Source of the DNA: Muribaculaceae bacterium
GTDB lineage: Bacteria; Bacteroidota; Bacteroidia; Bacteroidales; Muribaculaceae
Direction: 5' to 3'
Assembly: GCA_009775375.1 (NCBI GenBank)
Contig: VSPO01000024.1
Location: 1-33,191, forward strand
Length of the DNA: 33,191 nt
The notes under the pieces are model-generated. The model did no database searches. It saw nothing but the letters and a program-made list of their open reading frames with translations, and was not told the DNA's origin. Each line of letters opens with the position of its first letter. Within the stretch, counting starts at the first letter, position 1. The translations under genes were made by a program, and so were the position numbers. Shown here one piece after another: positions 15,349 through 25,320 of the stretch.

Positions 15349-18300
15349 ATGAATAATAATCGAATAACAGCCGAAGGACGGCGGAGCTTCTCGCTCCGCC
15401 TCCTCCTCCCGCTTCTGTTGCTGGCCCTGGCCGCATTCCCGGCTGCCGCGCAGATCGTGAAGGGTGTCGTGACCGATCCCTCCGGAGAACCGTTGATAGG
15501 GGCGACAGTGCTCGAAAAGGGTTCCACCAACGGCACCGCCACCGACATCGACGGAATGTTCCAACTGAATCTTAAGGATGCGAGAAAAGGCATTCTCGTG
15601 GTTTCATACGTAGGCTTCGCCTCTCAGGAAATCCCCGTAGCCGGCAAGACCGACTTCAAAATCGTCCTTCAGGAGGAGAGTGAGGTGCTCAACGACCTCG
15701 TTGTCGTGGGCTATGGCCAGCAGAAGAAGGAATCTGTGGTCGGAGCAATCTCACAGGTGAATTCCGGCGACCTTCTCGAAACCCCGTCGGCCAACCTCTC
15801 GCAGGCTATCGCCGGAAAGATTCCCGGAGTCATCACCTCTCAGACCTCCGGTGCACCGGGCGCCGACGACGCAGCCATCTATATCCGTGGACGCGCCACT
15901 TTCTCCGGCGACGCCCAGCCCCTTATTCTCGTCGACGGAATCGAGCGTTCTTTCTCGCAAATTGCTCCCGACGATATCGAGACCATATCCGTGCTTAAAG
16001 ACGCCTCCGCGACAGCAGTCTATGGTGTGCGCGGTGCAAACGGCGTAATGCTTATCACGACAAAGCGTGGCAAGGATCAGAAGCCGGTCGTGAGCCTCAC
16101 TGCCTCATGGCAATGGCAGACCCCTACCCGCAAGGACACGTATCTCGACTCCTACCAGTCCGTATCGCTCCTTGAAGAGGCCCTCGCCAACGACGGACTC
16201 CCTTCCCAATACTCCTCCTCCGACATAGAAATGTATGGTCGCTCGGTGGCAGGTCAGCTTTCCGGTATCGACGCGCTGCTTTATCCCAACGTCGATTGGT
16301 ATGACGAAATCCTGCGCTCTTCCGCTCCATCGCAACGCTACAATGCCAGCGTGCGCGGCGGCACTAAGCGTATGCGCTATTATGCCTCGCTTGAATACTA
16401 CGACCAGGAGTCGCTTTTCAAGAATCTCTCCAACGACCCCTATGGAAACTCCTCATCCCTCAACTATAAACGCTACGGTTTCCGCGCCAACGCCGACTTC
16501 TTCCTGACGAAGAACCTCCAGCTCTCCGTCAACTTCGGCACCCGCTTCGAAGAACGCCGCGGGCCCAATTCTGATGAGCGCGATAATTTCAGCAACATTT
16601 TCTATCAGCTCAACCACACTCCGGGCTGGCTCTTCCCGATCGCTTATCAGGTCAGCGACGGCGACATGACGAAGACTCTCTACGGCGGTTCTTCGCAATA
16701 TCAGAGCAACGTCTACGCCACTCTCGCTGAGGGAGGATACTACAAAGGCACCAACACCGTCAACGAGACGAACTTCATCGCCGACTATAAGATGGACTGG
16801 CTGACACCCGGCCTCTCCGCCCGCGCAATGATGAGCTTCGACTATGAAAGCTACCACCGCACGCTCTACTCCAAAGGATTCGCCACCTATGAGCTCAACG
16901 ACCGTGCCAACTACGAAAGCATTGATGCCTACAACCGATTCAACAAAGACACGCAGCTGACCAACTCCCGCGACAGCTTCTCTCTTTATAAGCTCTACAT
17001 GGAGGCTCAGGTGAACTACTCACGCGTGTTCGACGATGTCCACGATGTGACGGCAATGGTGCTTTACATGCAAAACGACCTTCGCCGCAATTCCGAACTG
17101 GCTCGCCGCTATCAGGGTGTCGTAGGACGTGTCACCTACGCATTCGACAGCCGCTACCTCTTCGAGTTCAATGCCGGATACAATGGTTCCGAGAACTTTG
17201 CAAAGGGACGCCGCTTCGGCTTCTTCCCCGCCTTCTCCGCTGGTTGGCGTATTTCGCAGGAAAGCTTCATGGAAAGAACGTCCGACTGGCTAAGCAATCT
17301 CAAGCTCCGTGCATCCTACGGACAGGTCGGCAACGACAACGCCAACAATCAGCGTTTCCTCTACGAACAGAAATGGAGCCAGATCGGCAACGACTACTAT
17401 TTCGGCAACTCCGGAGTGACCGGAATATTCGAGCAGCAATATCCCAACTATCTCGTGACGTGGGAACGCGCCCACAAATACAACGTCGGCCTTGAATTCG
17501 GATTCTTCAACAATGCCCTTTCCGGAAACATCGACTTCTTCTGGGAGAAGCGAAACAATATCCTCGCCGAATATCAGACCCGCCCACTGTGGTTCGGAAG
17601 CACATCCGCACTCGGAAACCTCGGAAAGACCGAAAACAAGGGTTTTGAAATCGAGCTCCATTACTCCAACATGATTGGCAACGATTTCAAATACAACATC
17701 GGGGCGACCTACTCACATGCCAAGAATAAAATCACAGAGATGAACGAGCCTGCCGGAAAGACCGATTATCGCAAGCGCACGGGCCACGTCATCAACCAAT
17801 ACTTCGGTCTTGTGGCCGACGGATTCGTGACCAAGGCCGACATCGACGGTGGCAACCTCCCCGTTTCGACTTTCGGCGACGTGAAGCCCGGCGACCTCAA
17901 ATACCGCGACATGAACAAAGACGGCTTCATCGACGAGCGCGACGATACATTCATCGGATATTCCGACATCCCGGAAAACACGTATGCCATCAACCTCGGG
18001 GCTGAATGGAAAGGAATCGGCTTCAGCATGATGTTCCAGGGCGTTGACCACGTCAGCCGCTACTACGACGCAGAGGCAATGTTCGCCTTCGTGGCAGGCG
18101 GCAAGGTAAAGGTACATCATCTCGACCGCTGGAATCCCTCCCGCAGCGAGGCGGAGAACCTGGCAAATGCCAAATATCCTCTCCTCCACTACGACAGCTA
18201 CGGCAACCACAACCAACGCGCCAACTCCTTCTTCCTGAAGAACGGCTCCTTCTTCCGCCTTAAGAACATCGAGCTCTCCTACTCTCTCCCGGAGAAATGG

Positions 18301-18459
18301 ATCAAGCACGTCGGGATGAGCCAATGCCGCGTTTTCTTCAATGCCAACAATCTCGTCACGTGGGACCACCTCAACGGCCTGACCGATCCTGAGAGCAACG
18401 GCTCCAACCGCTATCCCATCTGCAAGACCATGAACGTAGGCCTTAACATCCAATTCTAA
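15349..18459 (+). CDS. SusC-like TonB-dependent outer-membrane transporter 1
   Basis: This 1036-residue porin imports oligosaccharides across the outer membrane, powered by TonB, and pairs with the SusD protein encoded 14 bases downstream. A signal peptide ends at about residue 34 (AFPAAAQ). A carboxypeptidase-regulatory-like beta domain follows (KGVVTDPSGEPLIGATVLEKG to the end of IVLQEE). The stretch DLVVVGYGQQKKESVVGAIS (about 115-134) is the usual SusC TonB-box and plug start. The plug ends with GVRGANGVMLITTKRGK. The remaining 800 residues form the barrel, which ends in the typical MNVGLNIQF with a terminal Phe. All elements of the family are intact. The substrate is inferred from the adjacent arabinanases. 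Confidence 0.95.
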   Translation: MNNNRITAEGRRSFSLRLLLPLLLLALAAFPAAAQIVKGVVTDPSGEPLIGATVLEKGSTNGTATDIDGMFQLNLKDARKGILVVSYVGFASQEIPVAGKTDFKIVLQEESEVLNDLVVVGYGQQKKESVVGAISQVNSGDLLETPSANLSQAIAGKIPGVITSQTSGAPGADDAAIYIRGRATFSGDAQPLILVDGIERSFSQIAPDDIETISVLKDASATAVYGVRGANGVMLITTKRGKDQKPVVSLTASWQWQTPTRKDTYLDSYQSVSLLEEALANDGLPSQYSSSDIEMYGRSVAGQLSGIDALLYPNVDWYDEILRSSAPSQRYNASVRGGTKRMRYYASLEYYDQESLFKNLSNDPYGNSSSLNYKRYGFRANADFFLTKNLQLSVNFGTRFEERRGPNSDERDNFSNIFYQLNHTPGWLFPIAYQVSDGDMTKTLYGGSSQYQSNVYATLAEGGYYKGTNTVNETNFIADYKMDWLTPGLSARAMMSFDYESYHRTLYSKGFATYELNDRANYESIDAYNRFNKDTQLTNSRDSFSLYKLYMEAQVNYSRVFDDVHDVTAMVLYMQNDLRRNSELARRYQGVVGRVTYAFDSRYLFEFNAGYNGSENFAKGRRFGFFPAFSAGWRISQESFMERTSDWLSNLKLRASYGQVGNDNANNQRFLYEQKWSQIGNDYYFGNSGVTGIFEQQYPNYLVTWERAHKYNVGLEFGFFNNALSGNIDFFWEKRNNILAEYQTRPLWFGSTSALGNLGKTENKGFEIELHYSNMIGNDFKYNIGATYSHAKNKITEMNEPAGKTDYRKRTGHVINQYFGLVADGFVTKADIDGGNLPVSTFGDVKPGDLKYRDMNKDGFIDERDDTFIGYSDIPENTYAINLGAEWKGIGFSMMFQGVDHVSRYYDAEAMFAFVAGGKVKVHHLDRWNPSRSEAENLANAKYPLLHYDSYGNHNQRANSFFLKNGSFFRLKNIELSYSLPEKWIKHVGMSQCRVFFNANNLVTWDHLNGLTDPESNGSNRYPICKTMNVGLNIQF

Positions 18460-18473
18460 TCCCGTAAGAAACA

Positions 18474-20243
18474 ATGAACAAGATTTCAAGAATATTAGCC
18501 CTGGCAGCCATTGTCGGCGCGGCGGGATTGACCTCCTCCTGCAGCGACTTCCTCGACAAGCAGCCATCCAATGAGCTCACCAAAGAGAAAGTGCTCGCCG
18601 ACTGGAACCTCTTCGAGCAATTCCACTACGACACATACAACTTCCTTCGCCATGGCGCCAACCGCCTCAGCGGCTCCTGGCTCGACTCCTCCACAGATCT
18701 AGCGCATACGTCGTTCGCCTCAGGCGGAACGCGCACGTCGTTCAACATCGGCAATTATTATGGAGGAGGCGGATGGTCGGAACTCTACGACACATGGGAA
18801 AGCCGCTATCGCGCAATCCGCAAATGCAATTTCGTGATTGAGTATGCCACGACCGTGCCCAAGAACCCGCGCAACTCCGATGAAGAGCATGCCGGATTCG
18901 TAAGGGTGCTGACTGCCGAGGCCCGTATGCTCCGCGCTTTCTTCTATTGGGAAATGTTCCTCCGCTACGGACCCGTGCCCATCGTCAATGAGGTGCTCGA
19001 CCCATCGGAAGATATGATCACGCCCTACACGAAACGCCCCTCGACGAAGGAATTCGTTGTAGACTTCATTCTCCGCGAACTTCAGGAATGCGAAGCCGAT
19101 CTGCTCGATTATTCCACGGCCTGGGCCACGGCCCGCGCCGGGCGCGTGTCGCAGCCCGCCGCAAGAGCCCTCGCTTCGAGAATCAAGCTCTACATGGCTT
19201 CTCCCCGTTTCGCCTCCGAGAGCGGAGTGACCTGGCAGCAGGCCGCCGACGCAGCCAAGAACTTCATCGACACCTACGGAGCCAATTTCGGTCTTTTCGC
19301 CCAGGCCAACATCGCCCCTGAGGAGAATTATGGCAACGCCGTGCTCTTCTCCACTTATTCAGGAGCCAACAACGAGACAATCTTCTTCCGCAACGATGCC
19401 GCGATCAACTGGGACGGCATTTCGCAAGACACCCCCGTCGGTGAAGGTGGAAGCGGAGGCAACTGCCCCTCGCAGAATCTCGTCGACATGTATGACATGG
19501 CCGACGGCTCCTCCCCCTTCGCCCAATATGACGCAACCGGCGCTCCGGTCTATCCCTCCGGCGCACAAACTCCGGCAATCAACCCGGCAAGCGGCTACTC
19601 CGACGCCGCGATGTGGGAAAACCGCGACCCGCGTCTGAAAGGCACCGTGCTTTACCAAGGCACCCCCTGGGGCACAATGCGCGACAATTCGACAATCGAT
19701 GTCCGCCCGGGCATGGCCGACAATCCCATCGGCAACGCCAACGCCACCCAGACCGGCTACTACATGCGCAAGTATATCCCCGCCACTATTCTGAGTTCCA
19801 ATCATGGCGGTTCGGCTCTCCGTCTCTGGACCATCATCCGATATGCCGAGATAATGATGAACTATGCCGAGGCCATGAATGAGGTCAACGGCCCCTGTCC
19901 CGAGGTATTCCAGATGCTCGACGCCGTGCGCGGACGAGCAGGAATAGCCGGCACTGTGGCCGACCGTGCCGACCTGCAGAGTAAAGAGGCCATGCGCAAC
20001 TTCATCCACAAGGAGCGCACCGTGGAATTCGCTTTCGAGGAACACCGCTCCTGGGACGTGCGCCGCTGGAACGTGGCTGTCGAAGCCCTCGCCCGGCCCA
20101 TCTATGGAGTCAACGTGGCCATGGACGGAACCCTGTCGCGTAAAATCACGCAGCAAAGGGTATTCCAAGAGAAGATGTATCTTTATCCTATCCCGGAGAC
20201 TGAGATATGGAAAACCAATATCGACAACAACCCCGGATGGTAA
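18474..20243 (+). CDS. SusD-like glycan-binding lipoprotein 1
   Basis: SusD proteins are surface lids on SusC that capture the glycan. This one has 589 residues, a lipoprotein signal ending TSSC with Cys23, and the family-typical start CSDFLDKQPSNELT. The N-terminal TPR-like helices are seen around YRAIRKCNFVIEYA and VLTAEARMLRAFFYWEMFLRYGPVPIV. The C-terminal RagB/SusD region carries IRYAEIMMNYAEAMNEVNGP, LDAVRGRAGIAG and RTVEFAFEEHRSWDVRRWNV, and the protein ends YLYPIPETEIWKTNIDNNPGW (shown here as the normal family ending). It directly follows SusC1, and the two should form one complex. Confidence 0.95.
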   Translation: MNKISRILALAAIVGAAGLTSSCSDFLDKQPSNELTKEKVLADWNLFEQFHYDTYNFLRHGANRLSGSWLDSSTDLAHTSFASGGTRTSFNIGNYYGGGGWSELYDTWESRYRAIRKCNFVIEYATTVPKNPRNSDEEHAGFVRVLTAEARMLRAFFYWEMFLRYGPVPIVNEVLDPSEDMITPYTKRPSTKEFVVDFILRELQECEADLLDYSTAWATARAGRVSQPAARALASRIKLYMASPRFASESGVTWQQAADAAKNFIDTYGANFGLFAQANIAPEENYGNAVLFSTYSGANNETIFFRNDAAINWDGISQDTPVGEGGSGGNCPSQNLVDMYDMADGSSPFAQYDATGAPVYPSGAQTPAINPASGYSDAAMWENRDPRLKGTVLYQGTPWGTMRDNSTIDVRPGMADNPIGNANATQTGYYMRKYIPATILSSNHGGSALRLWTIIRYAEIMMNYAEAMNEVNGPCPEVFQMLDAVRGRAGIAGTVADRADLQSKEAMRNFIHKERTVEFAFEEHRSWDVRRWNVAVEALARPIYGVNVAMDGTLSRKITQQRVFQEKMYLYPIPETEIWKTNIDNNPGW

Positions 20244-20278
20244 CCCTTATTTCCTATGACTGAAAAAATCGAACAGAT

Positions 20279-23200
20279 ATGAACAACATCATAAGACATA
20301 TGTCGCTTAAGGGCAGGATGGTCCTGACCGCAGCAGTCTTCGCGGCCTGCTCCCTCTCTGCGACTGCCGACAAGACCGGCAACGTGCTTAAAGGAAGGGT
20401 CGTTGACCCCGACGGAAAGCCTATCCCCGGAGCGATGGTCAATCTTGCCGAACAAAGCAAGATGGTCTTCACCGATGAAGACGGCAATTTCTCCATCTCC
20501 GACGCCAACTACGACGACGAGGTCAACGCAAAATGCGTCGGCTATCTGACCGCCATCACCCCGGTGGAGAATTTCAACGCGCCGATCACGATCGTGCTCC
20601 AGCCCGACAACGACCCCTACTCCCACGAAGTGGCCGTGGCTTTCGACACGCTGCAGAAAAAACTGCTGACCGACTCCCGTTCGGTCGTGAGCGGCGAGGA
20701 ACTGCAGCGTTATCCCGTCACGGTGCTCCAGAACTCCTTTAGCTCCCTGCTGCCGGGCGTGCAGACCTATGAATGGTCGTCGGAGCCAGGATGGTCGGAG
20801 ACTACGATGTACGTGCGCGGACTTCGCACAATGAATACCAACGCCCGAAGCCCGCTTATTATCGTCGACAACGTGGAGCGCGACCTATCGTTCCTCGACG
20901 CTTTCCCGATTGAAAGCGTGACGGTGTTGAAAGACGCAGCCGCCTCAGCCCTCTACGGTATGCGCGGAGCCAACGGCGTTATCCTCGTGACGACAAAACG
21001 TGGCGAGGCCGGAAAAACCCATATCAACTTCACCCAGGAGGTGGGATTCCAGACCCTCTGCGACAAGATGGAGGTGCAGGATTCCTACAACATGGCCCTG
21101 ACCCGCAACCAGGTGCGCTATCTCTCCGGAATGGAGCCGATGTATTCCCCCGAACAGATTGAGAGATACCGTCAGGTGTGCAATGGTCAGCCAATGGAAG
21201 GAATGGACCGCTACCGTTATTTCAATACCAACTGGTTTGACCAACTCTACCGCGAGACTGCCCCCGTGGTCAAGACAAATCTCCAGATTTCGGGCGGCAA
21301 CAACCGCGCACGCTACTACGTGTCGTTCTCATATCTCCGTCAGGAGGGTATGTGGAACTCCAAATGGACAAACATGATGGACCGCTACTCCACCCAGCAT
21401 ATACTCAACCGCTGGAACCTGCGCACCAATCTCGACATCAACGTCAACAAGTATCTGCGCGTAGGCCTCGACCTGGGCGGACGTATCGACAACATCAACC
21501 AGCCTACTACCGGCGTGTTCGACCTCACAACATTCAGTGCCGTGGAGGCGAATCCTATGGAGCCCGTCTATACTCCCGGCGGAGAAATCTATTCATCCAC
21601 CACCGCCCGCAACCCGGCCCGTCTGCTCGGATCCGCAGGCCAGGAGCGCAACCGCCGCCGCCTGCTTTACTCAACGGCGGAAGTCAATGGCTATCTCGAC
21701 CCAATCACGAAAGGCCTGGAGGCAAATCTCGTGGTCAGCTTCGACGGCTTTGACGTGCATCAGGCCACTCAGCACAACAGCATCAATACGTATTCCTACG
21801 ACTACATGAACATGGACGTGCAGCGTCCCGAGGATTTCAAGCTCAGCCAGACCACCACATACTCTGAGCTCACGAATCCAAGCTCTAACGAGCGTGCCAA
21901 CTCCTGGACCCTCAACTTCCGTTTCGGATTCAAGTACGACCGCACCTTCGGCAAGCACCACGTCAATGCAAACGCCTTTATCCGCTCGTATCAGCAGCGT
22001 CTGAACGTGATTGAGGCAAACACCGACAACACCCAGTATTCTTCCGACCGTTTCCTCTCCTACAACGGCACGGCAACCTATGCCTACGACAACCGCTACA
22101 TCCTTTCCGGAAATATCTCCCGGATGGGCAACGACAACTTCGACCCCGACAACCGCTGGGGCACGTTCTGGGGTGCATCGGGTGCCTGGGTGGCTTCCGA
22201 GGAAAGCTTCCTGAGAGGCACGGCCGTCGATCTGCTTAAGCTTCGCGCATCCTACGGAGTGACCGGACAGAGCAACACCGGAGCCGGACGCTATCCCTAT
22301 CAGTCGATCTATTCCGCTCTCAACGGCTATGGCTTCGGCTACAACGCCACGTGGGTGCCCGGATACGCTGAGACTGTTGCCGGAAACCCCAACAGCCGCT
22401 GGGAAATATCCAAGATGGTCAACGTGGGTCTCGACTGGGATTTCTGGGGTCGCAGGCTCTATGGCTCGGTCGACGTGTTCAAGGAATGGCGCAGCGACAT
22501 TCTCGTGACCCGCTCCACAATTCCTTCCATGATCGGCATCTCATATGCAAAAGACTCCTATGGCAAGGTGGAGAGCAAAGGCTATGAAATCGTGCTCGGC
22601 CACGCCAACCGCATCGGCCGCGTGGGATACTCCATCGAAGGGCAGCTCTCCTGGAACACCAACAAAATCACGGAAATGGACGAGACCGAACCGCTCGTGC
22701 CCTGGCAGCGCAAGACGGGCAACCGCATCATGGAGGGTGGTACGACCGACCCCTTCGCAAGCCCATTCAACGGCAATGTCGGCGGCTGGAACCAGTATCA
22801 ATTCGTGGAATGGGCTTCCGATCCCGACCGTGTCGCCACGAGCCAGGCCGACGCCATCGCCCATCCTGAGAAATATCCCTACAACACCGCCTCCGGCGGC
22901 AACCAGCCCCTCGGAACGGCTGTCTTCAAGGATCTCAACGGCGACCGCCTCATCGACGAGCGCGACATGACCCCCGTGGGATATACCATCATGCCGGAGC
23001 TTACCCCGTCGTTCGCCGTAAACGTCAACTATGCAGGATTTGACCTCCGCGCCGTGCTGACAGGCTATCTCAACCGCAGCGTCTTCATCTCTCCGGCGGC
23101 TTCGTTCTCCGGATGGTCGAACATGGGCACCCACGAGGTCACCAAGGCCTGGGGATACTACAACGACGATCCGCAAGACCCCCGCAACCTCAACGCTACA

Positions 23201-23509
23201 TATCCGCGTCCCGTCTACGGCGGCTTCAACAACATCGACTCCAACCGCGACACGAAGACTTATCAGAACGACATTTGGGTGAAGAACGGCAACTATTGGA
23301 GCCTTCGCAACATCGAGTTCGGATATTCGCTCCCGACAAGCCTGATCTCTAAAATCCACATGAGCAAGTGCCGCTTCTATTTCAGCGCATACAACGTCTT
23401 CAATTGGAGCTCCCTCCCCGACGGAATGGACCCCGAGAAGCCAATGTCTTATTGCTGGTGGTATCCAAAGACCCGCATCTTCAATTTCGGTCTACAAGTA
23501 GAATTCTAA
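20279..23509 (+). CDS. SusC-like TonB-dependent transporter 2, divergent TonB-box region
   Basis: This is a second SusC-type transporter of 1076 residues. Its signal peptide (MSLKGRMVLTAAVFAACSLSATA region) precedes a regulatory beta domain (LKGRVVDPDGKPIPGAMVNL) and a plug ending MRGANGVILVTTKRGEA. The usual VVVGYG segment before the plug is missing. In its place is HEVAVAFDTLQKKLLTDSRS, so its TonB interaction site differs from that of SusC1. The barrel ends in RIFNFGLQVEF. It starts 35 bases after SusD1 and ends 12 bases before SusD2. It is too different from SusC1 in sequence to be a recent duplicate. The two pairs probably import arabinan fragments of different size or branching. Confidence 0.94.
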   Translation: MNNIIRHMSLKGRMVLTAAVFAACSLSATADKTGNVLKGRVVDPDGKPIPGAMVNLAEQSKMVFTDEDGNFSISDANYDDEVNAKCVGYLTAITPVENFNAPITIVLQPDNDPYSHEVAVAFDTLQKKLLTDSRSVVSGEELQRYPVTVLQNSFSSLLPGVQTYEWSSEPGWSETTMYVRGLRTMNTNARSPLIIVDNVERDLSFLDAFPIESVTVLKDAAASALYGMRGANGVILVTTKRGEAGKTHINFTQEVGFQTLCDKMEVQDSYNMALTRNQVRYLSGMEPMYSPEQIERYRQVCNGQPMEGMDRYRYFNTNWFDQLYRETAPVVKTNLQISGGNNRARYYVSFSYLRQEGMWNSKWTNMMDRYSTQHILNRWNLRTNLDINVNKYLRVGLDLGGRIDNINQPTTGVFDLTTFSAVEANPMEPVYTPGGEIYSSTTARNPARLLGSAGQERNRRRLLYSTAEVNGYLDPITKGLEANLVVSFDGFDVHQATQHNSINTYSYDYMNMDVQRPEDFKLSQTTTYSELTNPSSNERANSWTLNFRFGFKYDRTFGKHHVNANAFIRSYQQRLNVIEANTDNTQYSSDRFLSYNGTATYAYDNRYILSGNISRMGNDNFDPDNRWGTFWGASGAWVASEESFLRGTAVDLLKLRASYGVTGQSNTGAGRYPYQSIYSALNGYGFGYNATWVPGYAETVAGNPNSRWEISKMVNVGLDWDFWGRRLYGSVDVFKEWRSDILVTRSTIPSMIGISYAKDSYGKVESKGYEIVLGHANRIGRVGYSIEGQLSWNTNKITEMDETEPLVPWQRKTGNRIMEGGTTDPFASPFNGNVGGWNQYQFVEWASDPDRVATSQADAIAHPEKYPYNTASGGNQPLGTAVFKDLNGDRLIDERDMTPVGYTIMPELTPSFAVNVNYAGFDLRAVLTGYLNRSVFISPAASFSGWSNMGTHEVTKAWGYYNDDPQDPRNLNATYPRPVYGGFNNIDSNRDTKTYQNDIWVKNGNYWSLRNIEFGYSLPTSLISKIHMSKCRFYFSAYNVFNWSSLPDGMDPEKPMSYCWWYPKTRIFNFGLQVEF

Positions 23510-23521
23510 TCCCGACATATC

Positions 23522-25291
23522 ATGAAATTCAAATCCCTATATATCGCATCTGTGGCAGCCCTCACATTGGGGGCGGCCTCCTGCAGCGACTATCTCGACA
23601 AGGAGGTGGACCTCACGCAGCAGGCTGACAATGTCTTCGGCAACTACGACATGACCCGCGGCTTCCTCGCCCATCTCTACGAGGCTTTGCCCGATGCCTT
23701 CGCTCCCTACAATTCCGGCGACCTTCAGAATGCCTCGCGCGACTGCATGACCGACAATGCCATCTCTTATTGGAGCGGCCATTACTATCATTCCGTGGTC
23801 AACGACGGCTTCAATGCCAACAACCATATCTATTCCACCTACTATTGGGATCGCAACTATCCCGCTATCCGCGGGTGCAACCAATTTCTCCTGAATGCCC
23901 GCCCGAGCGTGATCGGCAACTCTGAGAAGCAGGGCGACGACAACCGTCTCTACGACCGCTGGATAGCCGAGGCACGTGTGCTCCGCGCCATCTTCCATTT
24001 CGACCTTGCCCAATGGTTTGGCGACATTCCAATCGTTGGTGAGGACGAGAGCGGCACGCCTATTATCTTGACCCCATCCTCAACACTGCCGGGACGCACC
24101 CCCTGCGCCGACGTGCTGAAATGGGTGGCCGACGAATGCGACAAGTATAAGGACGACCTCCCCTTCCGCTACTCCAACGAGGAGGAGAACTGGGGCCGCG
24201 TGAACGGCGCAGCCGCCTATGCGCTGAAGGCACGCGCCCTCCTTTACAGGGCTTCCCCGCTCCACAACACCACCGGCAACCAGCAGTGGTGGCAGGAAGC
24301 GGCTCAGGCCTGCCTCGAATTTTTCGAGAAAAACCGCCAGCAGAGCAACCCCTACCGTCTCTACCGCACCGACGACGACGACCCCAACCAGAACTATTAC
24401 CAATGCTTCATATCGAATCCGGTGCTCAACAATGAGTATATCTTCAGCCGCTCCGTATGGACCACCCGCGTGATTGAAGAATGCCTCACCCCGGTAGGAT
24501 TCCAGGGCAGCGCGTCATCATATGCCCGCACCAATCCCACCCAGAACCTCGTGGATTCGTATGAGACAATCAACGGTCTTCCTATCGACAAGGATCCCTC
24601 CTACGATCCCCAGAACCCCTATGCCAACCGCGACCCGCGCCTGGAGCAGACCATCTTCCATCATGGCACGGTATGGGGCGACAAGTTCAACAACGAGGAG
24701 CGCACGATCGACGTGACTTTCGGCACCGGCATCGACTTCCAGAGCCTTCATGGCGGAACCATGACCGGATATTACACGAAGAAATACGTCAACAACATGT
24801 CGTGGGACAAGCCGACAAACTATCGCCATGCCTGCCCCATATTCCGCTATGGCGAGATGCTCCTTAACGCCGCCGAAGCTCTCAACGAGGCAGGACGCAC
24901 CAACGATGCCTATGCCTTCGTCAATGAGCTGCGCTCCCGCGTCGGCATGCCTCCCTACTCCGGCATGAGCCAGGCCGACCTGCGCGAACGCATCCGCAAC
25001 GAACGCCGTATCGAGCTTTGCTTCGAAGACCACCGCTATTTCGACGAGCGCCGCTGGAAGCTCTTCGAGGGAAAATCCCCCGCGTCAGAGACCAACGAAC
25101 CTTACTACAAGCAGGTCTACAACCTTTATGGAGTGACGGTTCATCCCGACGGTCCGCAGCTCTTCGTATTCGGCCCTGCAAGCACGTATCCGCTCCGAGT
25201 GTTCAACGCTCCGAAAAACTATTATATCCCCATCCCATACAGCGAGACGGTGAAAGCCAAGCTGCCGCAGACGCCGGGTTGGGAAATGTGA
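23522..25291 (+). CDS. SusD-like glycan-binding lipoprotein 2
   Basis: This second SusD-type lipoprotein has 589 residues. The signal ends GAASC with Cys21, followed by SDYLDKEVDLTQQ. Helical repeats include YWDRNYPAIRGCNQFLLNA and WIAEARVLRAIFHFDLAQWFGDIPIV. The C-terminal domain carries PIFRYGEMLLNAAEALNEAG, VNELRSRVGMPPYSG and RRIELCFEDHRYFDERRWKL, and the protein ends IPIPYSETVKAKLPQTPGWEM (family-type NPGW-like end). It forms the partner of SusC2. SusD1 and SusD2 happen to have equal length, but their sequences are clearly different, so ligand preferences may differ. Confidence 0.95.
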   Translation: MKFKSLYIASVAALTLGAASCSDYLDKEVDLTQQADNVFGNYDMTRGFLAHLYEALPDAFAPYNSGDLQNASRDCMTDNAISYWSGHYYHSVVNDGFNANNHIYSTYYWDRNYPAIRGCNQFLLNARPSVIGNSEKQGDDNRLYDRWIAEARVLRAIFHFDLAQWFGDIPIVGEDESGTPIILTPSSTLPGRTPCADVLKWVADECDKYKDDLPFRYSNEEENWGRVNGAAAYALKARALLYRASPLHNTTGNQQWWQEAAQACLEFFEKNRQQSNPYRLYRTDDDDPNQNYYQCFISNPVLNNEYIFSRSVWTTRVIEECLTPVGFQGSASSYARTNPTQNLVDSYETINGLPIDKDPSYDPQNPYANRDPRLEQTIFHHGTVWGDKFNNEERTIDVTFGTGIDFQSLHGGTMTGYYTKKYVNNMSWDKPTNYRHACPIFRYGEMLLNAAEALNEAGRTNDAYAFVNELRSRVGMPPYSGMSQADLRERIRNERRIELCFEDHRYFDERRWKLFEGKSPASETNEPYYKQVYNLYGVTVHPDGPQLFVFGPASTYPLRVFNAPKNYYIPIPYSETVKAKLPQTPGWEM

Positions 25292-25320
25292 TTCCGACAT
25301 GAGGTCATTACATCCAATAA

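Noticed and set aside
17713..18567. A 284-codon antisense frame across SusC1 and the start of SusD1.
   Set aside because: Antisense of two well-supported genes, with no motif or start signal.
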